Origin: a virus
Direction: 5' to 3' (one strand)
IMG/VR virus record: IMGVR_UViG_3300032308_002246
Location: 62,001 to 126,000 of that record
Length of the DNA: 64,000 nt
Both the position numbers and the translations under genes were made by a program. The notes under the pieces were generated by a model. The model was not told the origin of the DNA. It saw only the letters and a list, made by a program, of their open reading frames with translations, and did not search any database. How positions within the stretch are numbered: position 1 is the first letter of the stretch; each line of letters opens with the position of its first letter. This document shows, one piece after another, positions 9,923-18,307 of the stretch.

Positions 9923-11975
9923 TTGATTGTCCAACGTATTTTTTAAGTAGAGATACCGAAGTTGAAAGTTTTCTAATTCTGTTGTCATATAGAGACTTCA
10001 TAATCTCTATATGCTTTCTTTCAGATTCGCTTATCTGTCCATCAATTGATGCCCTATTAGCAAAATCGTCAAAATTAAAAGACCTTGCTCTTTCCAGCAA
10101 TTCTTTTAACATTGATAAAACTTTGGCTTTTTGATTTTTTCTTAGTTTTTCAAAATAATCCTTATAAGTCAATTTATCACTTTCCTGAAGTATTTCAGCA
10201 ATTGACATGTTTATCCTGTCGGATTGATTTCTTTTACTTAAACCAGAAAGTCCGGAGTATATTGATGGGCTTGCAAATGTTCTTTTTTTGTTGCCTGTTG
10301 AGATTGTGTAGATTGAAGAGGGATTTCTCATCTTGGAGTCGGTTAGCAAATCGGATATAAACAGTCTTGCCATATCAGAAGCGTTTGCCATATCCATTGA
10401 CGCTGTTCTCGTCGAGCGAGATGTTGCTACAGAGTCGTTCGGATATGAGACTAGGTATCTTCTTCTTGAGCCTTCTCCAGAAAACCAAATGTCTGGGGAC
10501 ATCATCCCAAGGTGCGATTGAATTTCCGATGAAAGCATTGCACCTAGATGCTCGTACTCACGGCTTGGAGATACTTCATATATCTTCTGCCTGCCGATTT
10601 CGTGTTCAATCAATCTGTCGTTGATTTTTTTGGTATCTACAGATTTGCTTTTCCCAAGAGCCGTTCCACGTAAACGTGGTTCTATGTTCCCAATTTGTCC
10701 ACCTGAATCAATCAGCTTTATGGCATCTGCAAGTGATTCAACAAAACCCGCTTCATCTTCTATTTGTGTTTTTCTTTCGCTTATAACAGGTTTTGGTGTC
10801 TTTATGAATGCTTCGTAATGCCATCTTCGCATTTGTTTCTTTGTCTTATTGTTTGGTAAAAGAACCTCTATGACATCATTAGGGTTTTTGATGTTTTCAA
10901 ATTTTTGCTCGTAAGCGATTGCACCATTCATTTCGGCTGCTATCATTTCAAGTCTTGAAGCTGGGTTTTGTCCAACTTTCATTTTTTCCGCTTCGGCTAC
11001 TGTTCGACCAAGTTTTCTTCTTTCTCCTGCTGAAAGATTTCTTTTTTTACGAAGCGATATTGTTGAGCCATCCGGCAGTACATAAATAACACTATTTATA
11101 CCAGTATTTGAAAGCATTCCAAGCTCTGTTTTGCCTAGTTCGCTTGCAGAAACTATTTTCTGAATATACGCAGCGCCTTCCATGTCTCTGTTATCTGGAA
11201 CTGTTCTTAGAACACGTGAAGAGACTACTGGCGTTAGTACAACTCCGTCTCTTCTAACAAGCCTTGCTATACCGCCTGAAACCGGCCTCATTTCTTCAAC
11301 AACATTTTCTATTGCTTTTTTGTAAGCAGCAAAGTTCATTCGTGAAACTTTTGGAATTATTATATTTGGCTGTCTCATCAAACTAACTTGGTTGTTTCCA
11401 ATTAGTGGCTTTATAACTCGTCCGGAGGTGCCAATTTGCCGAGGTGTATTTCTTGAGGCAAGCTCTGACACATTTTGCAAACCTGCGGCTATTGACATTG
11501 CAAGTTCAAAAAGTCTTTTCCCGCATGTTGTGTAATACTTGTTTGTAAATCTTCCACCAAACTGAAATCCCTCTGGGCATCTGTATCCACGTTCAGGTTT
11601 TGGAAACCCGCCAGCACTTGCTCTAGCTAGTGGGTTTGGTATTCCACTACCCCCAGGCATCAACATTGACCAAGCAGCTGAACGAAGTGGATTCTTGAGG
11701 TCACCAGGCAAAACAGAGCTAATCAACGATTGAACGCCTTGCCCTATCGGGTTGTCACTGCTTGCTATCCCTGCTTTTACTGAAATCAAACTGTCTTTTG
11801 ATGAGGATATTTGAGCTCTGCATTTAAACTCAATTGCGCTCTGCTTGTCTGTTACAACAATCAATGGTGATTTAACAACATTGGGGCGTGTAACGGCAAT
11901 TGCAGGCATGAGAGTTCTATTTCTAGTCACACCTGTTTTATCGCATGCAGCGCATTCGGCATTTTTTTTACGCAT
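9915..11975 (-). CDS. 686-aa cluster protein; possible divergent kinase-like fold
   Basis: The start is the ATG at 11975, preceded by AGAAGA and overlapping the upstream gene by 8 bases; a TTG three bases earlier is less likely. Near the N-terminus are a CxxC (residues about 9-12) and, at C133-C151, the RCPEG...GGRFTN...TC module shared with two other giant proteins. The C-terminal half has an EHLGAMLSSEI...LGM helix, an 'LLTDSKMRNP' segment and a following strand-rich stretch, which resembles the C-lobe layout of HipA / phosphatidylinositol-kinase-like folds (D...N in the catalytic loop). Key residues do not line up cleanly, so this is a weak suggestion and any kinase could be inactive. The last 100 residues are helical and charged. 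No GPxGxM motif is present. Confidence 0.8.
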   Translation of the reverse strand: MRKKNAECAACDKTGVTRNRTLMPAIAVTRPNVVKSPLIVVTDKQSAIEFKCRAQISSSKDSLISVKAGIASSDNPIGQGVQSLISSVLPGDLKNPLRSAAWSMLMPGGSGIPNPLARASAGGFPKPERGYRCPEGFQFGGRFTNKYYTTCGKRLFELAMSIAAGLQNVSELASRNTPRQIGTSGRVIKPLIGNNQVSLMRQPNIIIPKVSRMNFAAYKKAIENVVEEMRPVSGGIARLVRRDGVVLTPVVSSRVLRTVPDNRDMEGAAYIQKIVSASELGKTELGMLSNTGINSVIYVLPDGSTISLRKKRNLSAGERRKLGRTVAEAEKMKVGQNPASRLEMIAAEMNGAIAYEQKFENIKNPNDVIEVLLPNNKTKKQMRRWHYEAFIKTPKPVISERKTQIEDEAGFVESLADAIKLIDSGGQIGNIEPRLRGTALGKSKSVDTKKINDRLIEHEIGRQKIYEVSPSREYEHLGAMLSSEIQSHLGMMSPDIWFSGEGSRRRYLVSYPNDSVATSRSTRTASMDMANASDMARLFISDLLTDSKMRNPSSIYTISTGNKKRTFASPSIYSGLSGLSKRNQSDRINMSIAEILQESDKLTYKDYFEKLRKNQKAKVLSMLKELLERARSFNFDDFANRASIDGQISESERKHIEIMKSLYDNRIRKLSTSVSLLKKYVGQSNE

Positions 11976-12573
11976 CAAATTCTTCTAATTCCCAGTTCTC
12001 GTCGTTTGCTACCCAGCTTGAAAAATCTTGCTCCATGGAGATGAACTGCTCAAGCACCTTGAATGCGTGGTCCCAGTCTTCGTTTGTTACAACAGGGGTG
12101 AATGGTTCGTCGTAAACCGTGCTGCTTCCTGAAGCAATTGCGGTTTTGCGACCAGCGCGAGATGTGATTTTTTTGATTCTGTCATCAAATTCTTGGTCGT
12201 TCCATATTGAGCCCTGAACAACGCCACGAATTTTTTTTCTGCAATTTTTCATTCCTGGATGGTGACATCCTTCATTTGGCCATAGGCCGGTAGTTTCGTG
12301 GTGGAGCCATGCACAAATATTATTCAGCGGATAAAGCTCTGGATGGTCAGCAAGAATTACACGGCATCTTCTAAAACCGCCTGGCTTCCTCATGATTGGG
12401 CGCCAATATCTTAAAAGTCTTTCAAGGTTGCCACGTCTAGGACCACGACCTTTTAACAGGTCGCCAGTGATTCTCTCTTGTGGTATTGCATCTGGTGGGA
12501 CAGCAAGCTTTTCAGATGTGTTACCAAGATTTTTTATGATAAGCCTGTCCGGTATGTAGTTGTTATCACTCAT
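11968..12573 (-). CDS. YWRP/HH-Cys phage protein (probable zinc-binding, unknown function)
   Basis: The protein has 201 residues. A conserved-looking core (about 46-115) contains NLERLLRYWRPIM, GGFRRC, an AWLHHE motif and then CHH...C. C70, C87, H91, H92, C103, H104, H105 and C111 are enough ligands for one or two metal sites. I recall this YWRPIM...LHHE arrangement from other phages, mostly of actinobacteria, where it is uncharacterised and near head genes. The C-terminal third is acidic. Its ATG overlaps the upstream stop by 8 bases and its TAA overlaps the downstream ATG by 8 bases. Head morphogenesis or a capsid-internal role is possible from position only. Confidence 0.85.
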   Translation of the reverse strand: MSDNNYIPDRLIIKNLGNTSEKLAVPPDAIPQERITGDLLKGRGPRRGNLERLLRYWRPIMRKPGGFRRCRVILADHPELYPLNNICAWLHHETTGLWPNEGCHHPGMKNCRKKIRGVVQGSIWNDQEFDDRIKKITSRAGRKTAIASGSSTVYDEPFTPVVTNEDWDHAFKVLEQFISMEQDFSSWVANDENWELEEFDA

Positions 12574-12991
12574 TGTCTTGACTCTCCAAATTCTTGATTT
12601 CTTCTAAAGCTTTATTTATTTTTTCAAGTGCAGAATCACCAAGCAAAAGCGATTCACCAACATTTATTTTTTTATCTTTAGCCTCAAAGTAGTCGTTCTT
12701 TTCTTTCATTAATCTGTTTGCTTCAATTGAGTTGATTATCTTTTTTGCTGTATCAGATGAATTTTTGTAAACCTCGCTACTTAAGAGATTTTTTATTCTC
12801 TCCCTTGTCGAGTCTGCCGGCTGCCAGTTGTTTGAAAATCTGTCAACAATTCCTATTTTTTCATCAAACTGCCCATGCTGGACCGAACCATCAAATCCAC
12901 TTTGCTCAATCAACTCCTTAATTGGAGTCTTTTTAATTCTGTCAAGCAATTCGACGAAGTCTTTGTCTGCATTTTTACCAGTGTCTTCCAT
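12566..12991 (-). CDS. Uncharacterised 141-aa acidic helical protein
   Basis: The ATG at 12991 is chosen because GAAGGG lies 8 bases upstream and the ATG falls just past the stop of the 1748-aa gene. An in-frame upstream ATG (13027) would overlap that gene by 35 bases and has no good ribosome site. The product is charged and probably helical, with an NRLMKEKNDYFEAKDKK segment compatible with a coiled coil; no domain is recognised. It lies between the double-zincin protein and the HH-Cys protein in the same operon. Confidence 0.8.
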   Translation of the reverse strand: MEDTGKNADKDFVELLDRIKKTPIKELIEQSGFDGSVQHGQFDEKIGIVDRFSNNWQPADSTRERIKNLLSSEVYKNSSDTAKKIINSIEANRLMKEKNDYFEAKDKKINVGESLLLGDSALEKINKALEEIKNLESQDNE

Positions 12992-12992
12992 G

Positions 12993-15900
12993 TTACATCC
13001 CTTCGCCGTTTCCGGTAGCCCATTCAATCATTCTTGAGTGAAGTCTATCAAGAAGGTCTTTCTCCTGTTCTGAGAACTGCGAAAGACCACCAGCATCCTC
13101 GAGCGTCTTTGCAACATGCAACTCTGCGTACCCTTCTGCGTTTGATGCAACATAGTTTTTTGCTGGCTTTGTGCCTGGATAGTATGCCGGCCCTGCATAA
13201 ATGGATATGTAAGGCAAAAGTGCAGAGATTGCACTAATTTCATCATCTGAAAAGTTTTTCCATCCATTGTTGTTTTGTTTATTCATCAGCTCGTTCACAT
13301 ACATCAACAATCTCTGATAAAGAGCATCATCATTTACTTTTTCAATTACGGACGCAACATATTTGGCTTTGTCAAACTTTCCATTTTGGTCAAACCAGCT
13401 GTTTTTTCCGTATACATTTCCTGCAAAATTCTGCATAAACTCGTCAACTGCATTTTTATTCCCGTTTAGGATATCAGTCAAGAGATAATGCATTCTGTCA
13501 AAAGCAAATGTTTGGTTGTTTAGCCACTTTAAAATTGGAACTAGGTTCTGCAGTTTGTTTTGGAATGCTTCCATCATCAGTTGTGCTTGGACAAGCTGAT
13601 TATCCATTATTTCTAAAGTTTCTTTCATTGACTGAAGCTTTTCAAGTGCATCGTCTTGACTTGGTGCCATTATCGAATTCAAAATTGAATTTATTACAGA
13701 TTCAAGACCTGCTCCAGAGTTCAGAGCCTCGTCAATGCCGCTTCTTATATCCAGCTCGCCAACACCAGACATTGATGAAGAAACGGTTTCCTCAAAGGCT
13801 TTTATACTTGCCGCAAGCTCGTTTCTTTGTTCAATCATTTGCGGGATGTCTTGCAACATTCTCTCGTGGGATATCTTTGACTGAATGGCGTCCATAACTT
13901 GTTCAACAACAAATTTTGTAGCGTACATATCTGCAATATCATTCACGAATGGTGAGCTCATCCCAGATTCAATCGCCGAAAGTTCAGCTACTGCAAGCCT
14001 AAATTCTCTTGCTGAATTGAGTCCATTTCCAGAGTTTTTGTTTGCCGCATTTGGAGAATTGCGCCAATCTCCAACACCATCAAGCAAATGTCCAAATTCA
14101 TGAACTCCAACCAAGAATGTAGAAACTTTCAACATTTCGTCAAAACCCTCAATTGCTTTGTTCGTTGCATTTGAGACTATTTGGTTTCTTAGTGCTGGTT
14201 TTTGTTTTGCAAGATTCATTGCTTCTTCGTAGTTATTTGCTATTTCTTGCGAAAGCTGAGATACGGCAGTTGTAATTGTCGTATCCATAATCCCACCGGA
14301 CGAAGCTCTCTTGTTGGTCGCCATTTCAAGCATTTCGTTTATTACGGCATCAACAACTCCGTTTGGAATTTCTTCAAGCTGTAATGAAATAGGTCCAATT
14401 CCAGGAACGAAGAATTCTGGATTCTTCCCCTGATTGTAAGGTATTGATGGGAGCGAAAGCTGTATTGACTTACTGGCTCGACGAAGCTTTGGGTTTATTG
14501 ATACGCCGACTTGGGTCATGTCGTCTAACCCAACTTGAGATACAAGAACACGACCCTCTAGGCCGGGCAGTGATGGATTCTGTCTAATACCCTGAGCCCC
14601 AAGGCCAGCCCTGTTTAGTGTGAACTCCATGAATGTTGGGAGTATTCCAGTTGTCCCTCCTGGAGCGTTTGCAGCTGGTTGGTCGGGCATGTTCAGTGAG
14701 TTAAAGTCCAAAAATACGTCTTTAAATGCTGCCGGATATTCAATTAGGTGATGCATCAATGCGTAGTATGCGCCAAGTTCAGCTGGAGATATAGGAGTGT
14801 CTGGTCCGGAGTATCTTCCGCCAAGAACCTCTTGCAGGGCACCCATTGACGAAAGCACAAAATAGGACGGGGAAACCTCAGTGTTTATCCCAGCATTATT
14901 CATCGTCTCAACAATTGTTTCAATATTTTGAATTGCGTGCCTAATTTTTTTAGGTTTTCCTGGGAAAAATGAATCGACTTTTGCTTCTATCTCATTAATT
15001 TTTTGCCTTAGACCGTTAATATCGTAGAGCCAATCGTTTTCGGTTGGTCTTGGAAGTGGATAGTTCTCAATTTTCCCAAGTGGCCCAGCTGCGTTTTCTC
15101 TCTCAGATGCAATTGTGGATATTGATTGAACAGCCGAGATTCTTTTTTCTGGTTTTTGTTTTTTTAACTTATTTCTTCTTGTGCGTCTATTTTCTATGTT
15201 TGGAGAAAATGAATCCCGCGCTGCTGTATTGGTAGCTGCACGTATTGCCCCAACTGGCGAGCTAGGTCGTTCGTGTATTGTTGCATCCTGAACGCTTCCG
15301 TCGTTATCGCCATCATATGCATTTGCTCTAAATGGCTCAATTCTTCTGCCACGTGATGAACCGATTGGACTTCCAAGTGCTTTTATAGATGACTTGCCTA
15401 CAAAACTTGATATTGATTTTGCTTTAACATTGTTATAGTTATGGAACTTGCTAGGTGCAAGAATCAGGGCCGTATTTCTGACATTTACATTAAGGTGCTT
15501 GAAGTCGTAGGCGTTACTATTCCCTGGGTTCATAAAAGCTTGCTGCACGCGTTCTTCTCCAAGAAAAAGACCCAGTATGTCAATTATTTCACTTTCTGTG
15601 TAATTGGAAAAGTTTGTATTTTCTGATGAATTTAGCCATCTCTTTATTTGTTGAACTCCGTCTCCAGAGAAAACAAAAGCTCCTAATTCGGCCATCGCTT
15701 CATTTGTGCTGCTCTGTCCATATGAGGTTCCAAGTATGTTGTTTATAAGCGCCCATAGTTCTGGTGATGCAACAGCATCTCTAGGTATGGCTCTAAAAGA
15801 CGGGTCTTGTTGTCCAAATGCATTAATAAAAGCTTCGTACCACCAATCAAAATCACCATTTATTCCACGAGCACCCAATGCATCTTTTACGCTATCAAGA

Positions 15901-18239
15901 ACATCCTGTATTGCTCTTTTTGTAAAGCCTTTATTTTTGGCCCATCTCTCGTAAGCTTCTCTTAGTTGCTCTGAATTTGTGTAGTTTTCCATGTACCACT
16001 GCATGATTGTCGAAGCTTTTTCTATATCGTCCCTAGCCGCTCCAACCCTTAGGTCAAGATTTCTTAATTGTGCAGCAAGAATGCTGTCTGGATTGTACGA
16101 TGCAAGTGTGCGGAAATTTAGTGGCTGTCCACTTGAGAGTATTTCCTGCCATTGTTCCTTATCTATCCCAGCTATTGTTCTTATTCTGTTGTAGTAATCA
16201 TTTATATGGTTGAGCTCATGGTCCATCAAGTCCTGTATGAACTGTGATGTTGTTTTTGGTTTGCCATTTACAAAAAAATGGTCTCCTACCGAATTCATAA
16301 AATCCCATAAATTCTCTTCTTTAAAGAGGTCTGGATTTAAAACAAAAACACCATAAGCAGGTGGGTTTAGTTCAGACATTATTGCGCGCAGTGCTTTTGG
16401 ACTTTTTGTTTTCAATCTTTCTAGCTCAGTGTCAATATCGGAGGCAGAAATACCTGGATTCATACGTGAAATATAGTTAATCAATTGAGCATCAAGTATT
16501 TCTGATTCTGCAGATGTCAGAGTTCTGTTCCCAACAATTGATGCTCCTCCGGATGATATTCCAAAAGAATCTGCAAAGTTGTCTGGGTCAATAGCATCTG
16601 GATTTCTAAAAGGGTTTTTTGTCCCAGGTATCATTGCGTACATTAGGGTATTTGGCTTGTACTGGTCATCAGGGTCCAAAATTCCCTCTTGGTTTTTAAA
16701 TTCTTCACTTGAGCCCCAGTACATCCTTAGAGGTATTACTGAAACATCCTCCATTTCTGCAGATGTATCTTGGATATGTATTGAATACGCATCAAGAATA
16801 TCCATTATTGATTCTTCTAGAAGTTTTAGCCTTCTGTCGCTTATTGGGGTTTCTAGTTGTCTTTCAAGTGCTCTTCTTCTTGCTTCTCTTACTGCAGATT
16901 CAGAAACTCCACGGTTCATTAATTGCGAAACTTCTTGGTCGTATCCAAGTAATGTAACTTCAATATTTGTTAAAGGCCTAAAGCCACCAGCTCCATCCGG
17001 AACCACCAGCTGTTGCAGTGTTCCACCAATCATCACCGGAGATGCTTGTTCAAAAAATGTAGTGTCCAGCCTTATGTCGGGTAGGCCTTTTGCCCGACGT
17101 CTTGAATTTATTCTTTCTTCAAGGTCGGAAAGAGCTCGACGCGCAGTTTCAAGAGACTTGTCAAGTCCGCTTCCAGGCATACTTTTTTGAGCAATTTTTA
17201 AATTAGATTTTGCTTTTTCGTATCTAGCTCTTTTGCGGGCTTGTCTTTCTTTTATGTTTGTGCGAGGTATCAACCTTGTAAGACTGCTTACAATTGGTGG
17301 AAACATCCTTCCAATTGCAGAAGACTCAGGCGCATCGGCTCCAGATGCGATAACCGAGCCGTCATCTGTAAATAGGCTTAATGTGTTCTTATCGTATCTA
17401 AGAGGCCTAATACTGCTTGGCATTGAATCAAAAACTGCTGACAATTTTCTAAACTTTGGAACTTCCGGAATTTTATCGTTGTTTAGTTTTGCAACAGCAG
17501 AGCCAACCGAGCCATCTGGTCCATCTGGTGAACCAGGTATATCGCAACCAATTCCAAAAATATTCGTAAATCTATTTGCCCCTGGATTTCCGGGGCCGCA
17601 TCTAAGTTTGTTCTTGCCGTCAAGATAAAGGCCTCTTGCGTTAGCCGCAAGGCCCAAAAGCGACTCGCTGAATTCTCTCAAGGAACGTCCGAGCAGTCCT
17701 TTTTCGGATTCGTTTTTTACCTTGCGCGGGTATTGCATTTTAAACTTGTCTGTTGGCAGTGGGAGATATTTGATTATGTCGTCTAGCTCTTCAAACCTCA
17801 TGTCGTCAATCGGAGTTCCACCTCCATAGTTGTGACACATTCTCATGGATAGACCAGGAGGCATGGCTGGAAGGTCGTCGCCAGGTTTCCATTGTTTGGC
17901 CCACTTAAAGAACTCTGACTCAGGATATGCAGGAACTTCTTTTTTGGGCTTTGATGCCTTAAAATTTATTTGCTTATCAGGTTGTCTCCACCAACTGTCA
18001 AGACTCTTGCCTCTGTATGCAATGATTGCATTTGTTGCCCACTCGGAGTTGTGCCCACCAAATTCTGTAATTGAAACAGATTTCAGTTGAATTTCGTCAG
18101 ATGCTTCAGCTTTCCTTAAATTTCCAGTAGTCGAGTTATAGACAAAACGCCCGCCACTAGGTGTTTGATACATGAATGAGTTGCCATTTTTTGCAACAAT
18201 TCTTGCATTTAGTGGAATGTTTTGGCTTTTGTCGCCCAT
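12993..18239 (-). CDS. Giant protein with two zincin metallopeptidase-like domains
   Basis: The 1748-residue protein contains two HEXXH zinc sites. The first is HELNH (674-678) with NEAMAEL about 170 residues later (E851). The second is HEFGHLLD (1380-1384) with GYAEL near the C-terminus (E1706). Each pair fits a gluzincin-type layout (His, His, Glu), but in the second a predominantly helical, coiled-coil-like insert of about 250 residues separates the parts. Other modules are the RCGPG...RFTN...GC Cys pair (C214-C232), a basic region (about 320-375), an EF-hand-like loop DGDNDGSVQD (about 970-980), and two motifs, SPVGAI (about 994) and GPLGKI (about 1052), that separate the two zincin halves. 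No signal peptide or transmembrane segment is seen. Such metallopeptidase modules are known in phage polyvalent proteins delivered to hosts; target and activity here are unknown. The ATG is preceded by AGAAAG; 68 bases separate it from the upstream gene. Confidence 0.85.
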   Translation of the reverse strand: MGDKSQNIPLNARIVAKNGNSFMYQTPSGGRFVYNSTTGNLRKAEASDEIQLKSVSITEFGGHNSEWATNAIIAYRGKSLDSWWRQPDKQINFKASKPKKEVPAYPESEFFKWAKQWKPGDDLPAMPPGLSMRMCHNYGGGTPIDDMRFEELDDIIKYLPLPTDKFKMQYPRKVKNESEKGLLGRSLREFSESLLGLAANARGLYLDGKNKLRCGPGNPGANRFTNIFGIGCDIPGSPDGPDGSVGSAVAKLNNDKIPEVPKFRKLSAVFDSMPSSIRPLRYDKNTLSLFTDDGSVIASGADAPESSAIGRMFPPIVSSLTRLIPRTNIKERQARKRARYEKAKSNLKIAQKSMPGSGLDKSLETARRALSDLEERINSRRRAKGLPDIRLDTTFFEQASPVMIGGTLQQLVVPDGAGGFRPLTNIEVTLLGYDQEVSQLMNRGVSESAVREARRRALERQLETPISDRRLKLLEESIMDILDAYSIHIQDTSAEMEDVSVIPLRMYWGSSEEFKNQEGILDPDDQYKPNTLMYAMIPGTKNPFRNPDAIDPDNFADSFGISSGGASIVGNRTLTSAESEILDAQLINYISRMNPGISASDIDTELERLKTKSPKALRAIMSELNPPAYGVFVLNPDLFKEENLWDFMNSVGDHFFVNGKPKTTSQFIQDLMDHELNHINDYYNRIRTIAGIDKEQWQEILSSGQPLNFRTLASYNPDSILAAQLRNLDLRVGAARDDIEKASTIMQWYMENYTNSEQLREAYERWAKNKGFTKRAIQDVLDSVKDALGARGINGDFDWWYEAFINAFGQQDPSFRAIPRDAVASPELWALINNILGTSYGQSSTNEAMAELGAFVFSGDGVQQIKRWLNSSENTNFSNYTESEIIDILGLFLGEERVQQAFMNPGNSNAYDFKHLNVNVRNTALILAPSKFHNYNNVKAKSISSFVGKSSIKALGSPIGSSRGRRIEPFRANAYDGDNDGSVQDATIHERPSSPVGAIRAATNTAARDSFSPNIENRRTRRNKLKKQKPEKRISAVQSISTIASERENAAGPLGKIENYPLPRPTENDWLYDINGLRQKINEIEAKVDSFFPGKPKKIRHAIQNIETIVETMNNAGINTEVSPSYFVLSSMGALQEVLGGRYSGPDTPISPAELGAYYALMHHLIEYPAAFKDVFLDFNSLNMPDQPAANAPGGTTGILPTFMEFTLNRAGLGAQGIRQNPSLPGLEGRVLVSQVGLDDMTQVGVSINPKLRRASKSIQLSLPSIPYNQGKNPEFFVPGIGPISLQLEEIPNGVVDAVINEMLEMATNKRASSGGIMDTTITTAVSQLSQEIANNYEEAMNLAKQKPALRNQIVSNATNKAIEGFDEMLKVSTFLVGVHEFGHLLDGVGDWRNSPNAANKNSGNGLNSAREFRLAVAELSAIESGMSSPFVNDIADMYATKFVVEQVMDAIQSKISHERMLQDIPQMIEQRNELAASIKAFEETVSSSMSGVGELDIRSGIDEALNSGAGLESVINSILNSIMAPSQDDALEKLQSMKETLEIMDNQLVQAQLMMEAFQNKLQNLVPILKWLNNQTFAFDRMHYLLTDILNGNKNAVDEFMQNFAGNVYGKNSWFDQNGKFDKAKYVASVIEKVNDDALYQRLLMYVNELMNKQNNNGWKNFSDDEISAISALLPYISIYAGPAYYPGTKPAKNYVASNAEGYAELHVAKTLEDAGGLSQFSEQEKDLLDRLHSRMIEWATGNGEGM

Positions 18240-18307
18240 GGTGGGTCTTTCTTTAATCTTTGTGATTGCGAGTTATTTGTATGTAAATTATAGACTTATT
18301 ATGATAA

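Noticed and set aside
12992-13027. Upstream start for the 141-aa gene
   Set aside because: Would overlap the 1748-aa gene by 35 bases and lacks a ribosome site; the ATG at 12991 has GAAGGG.
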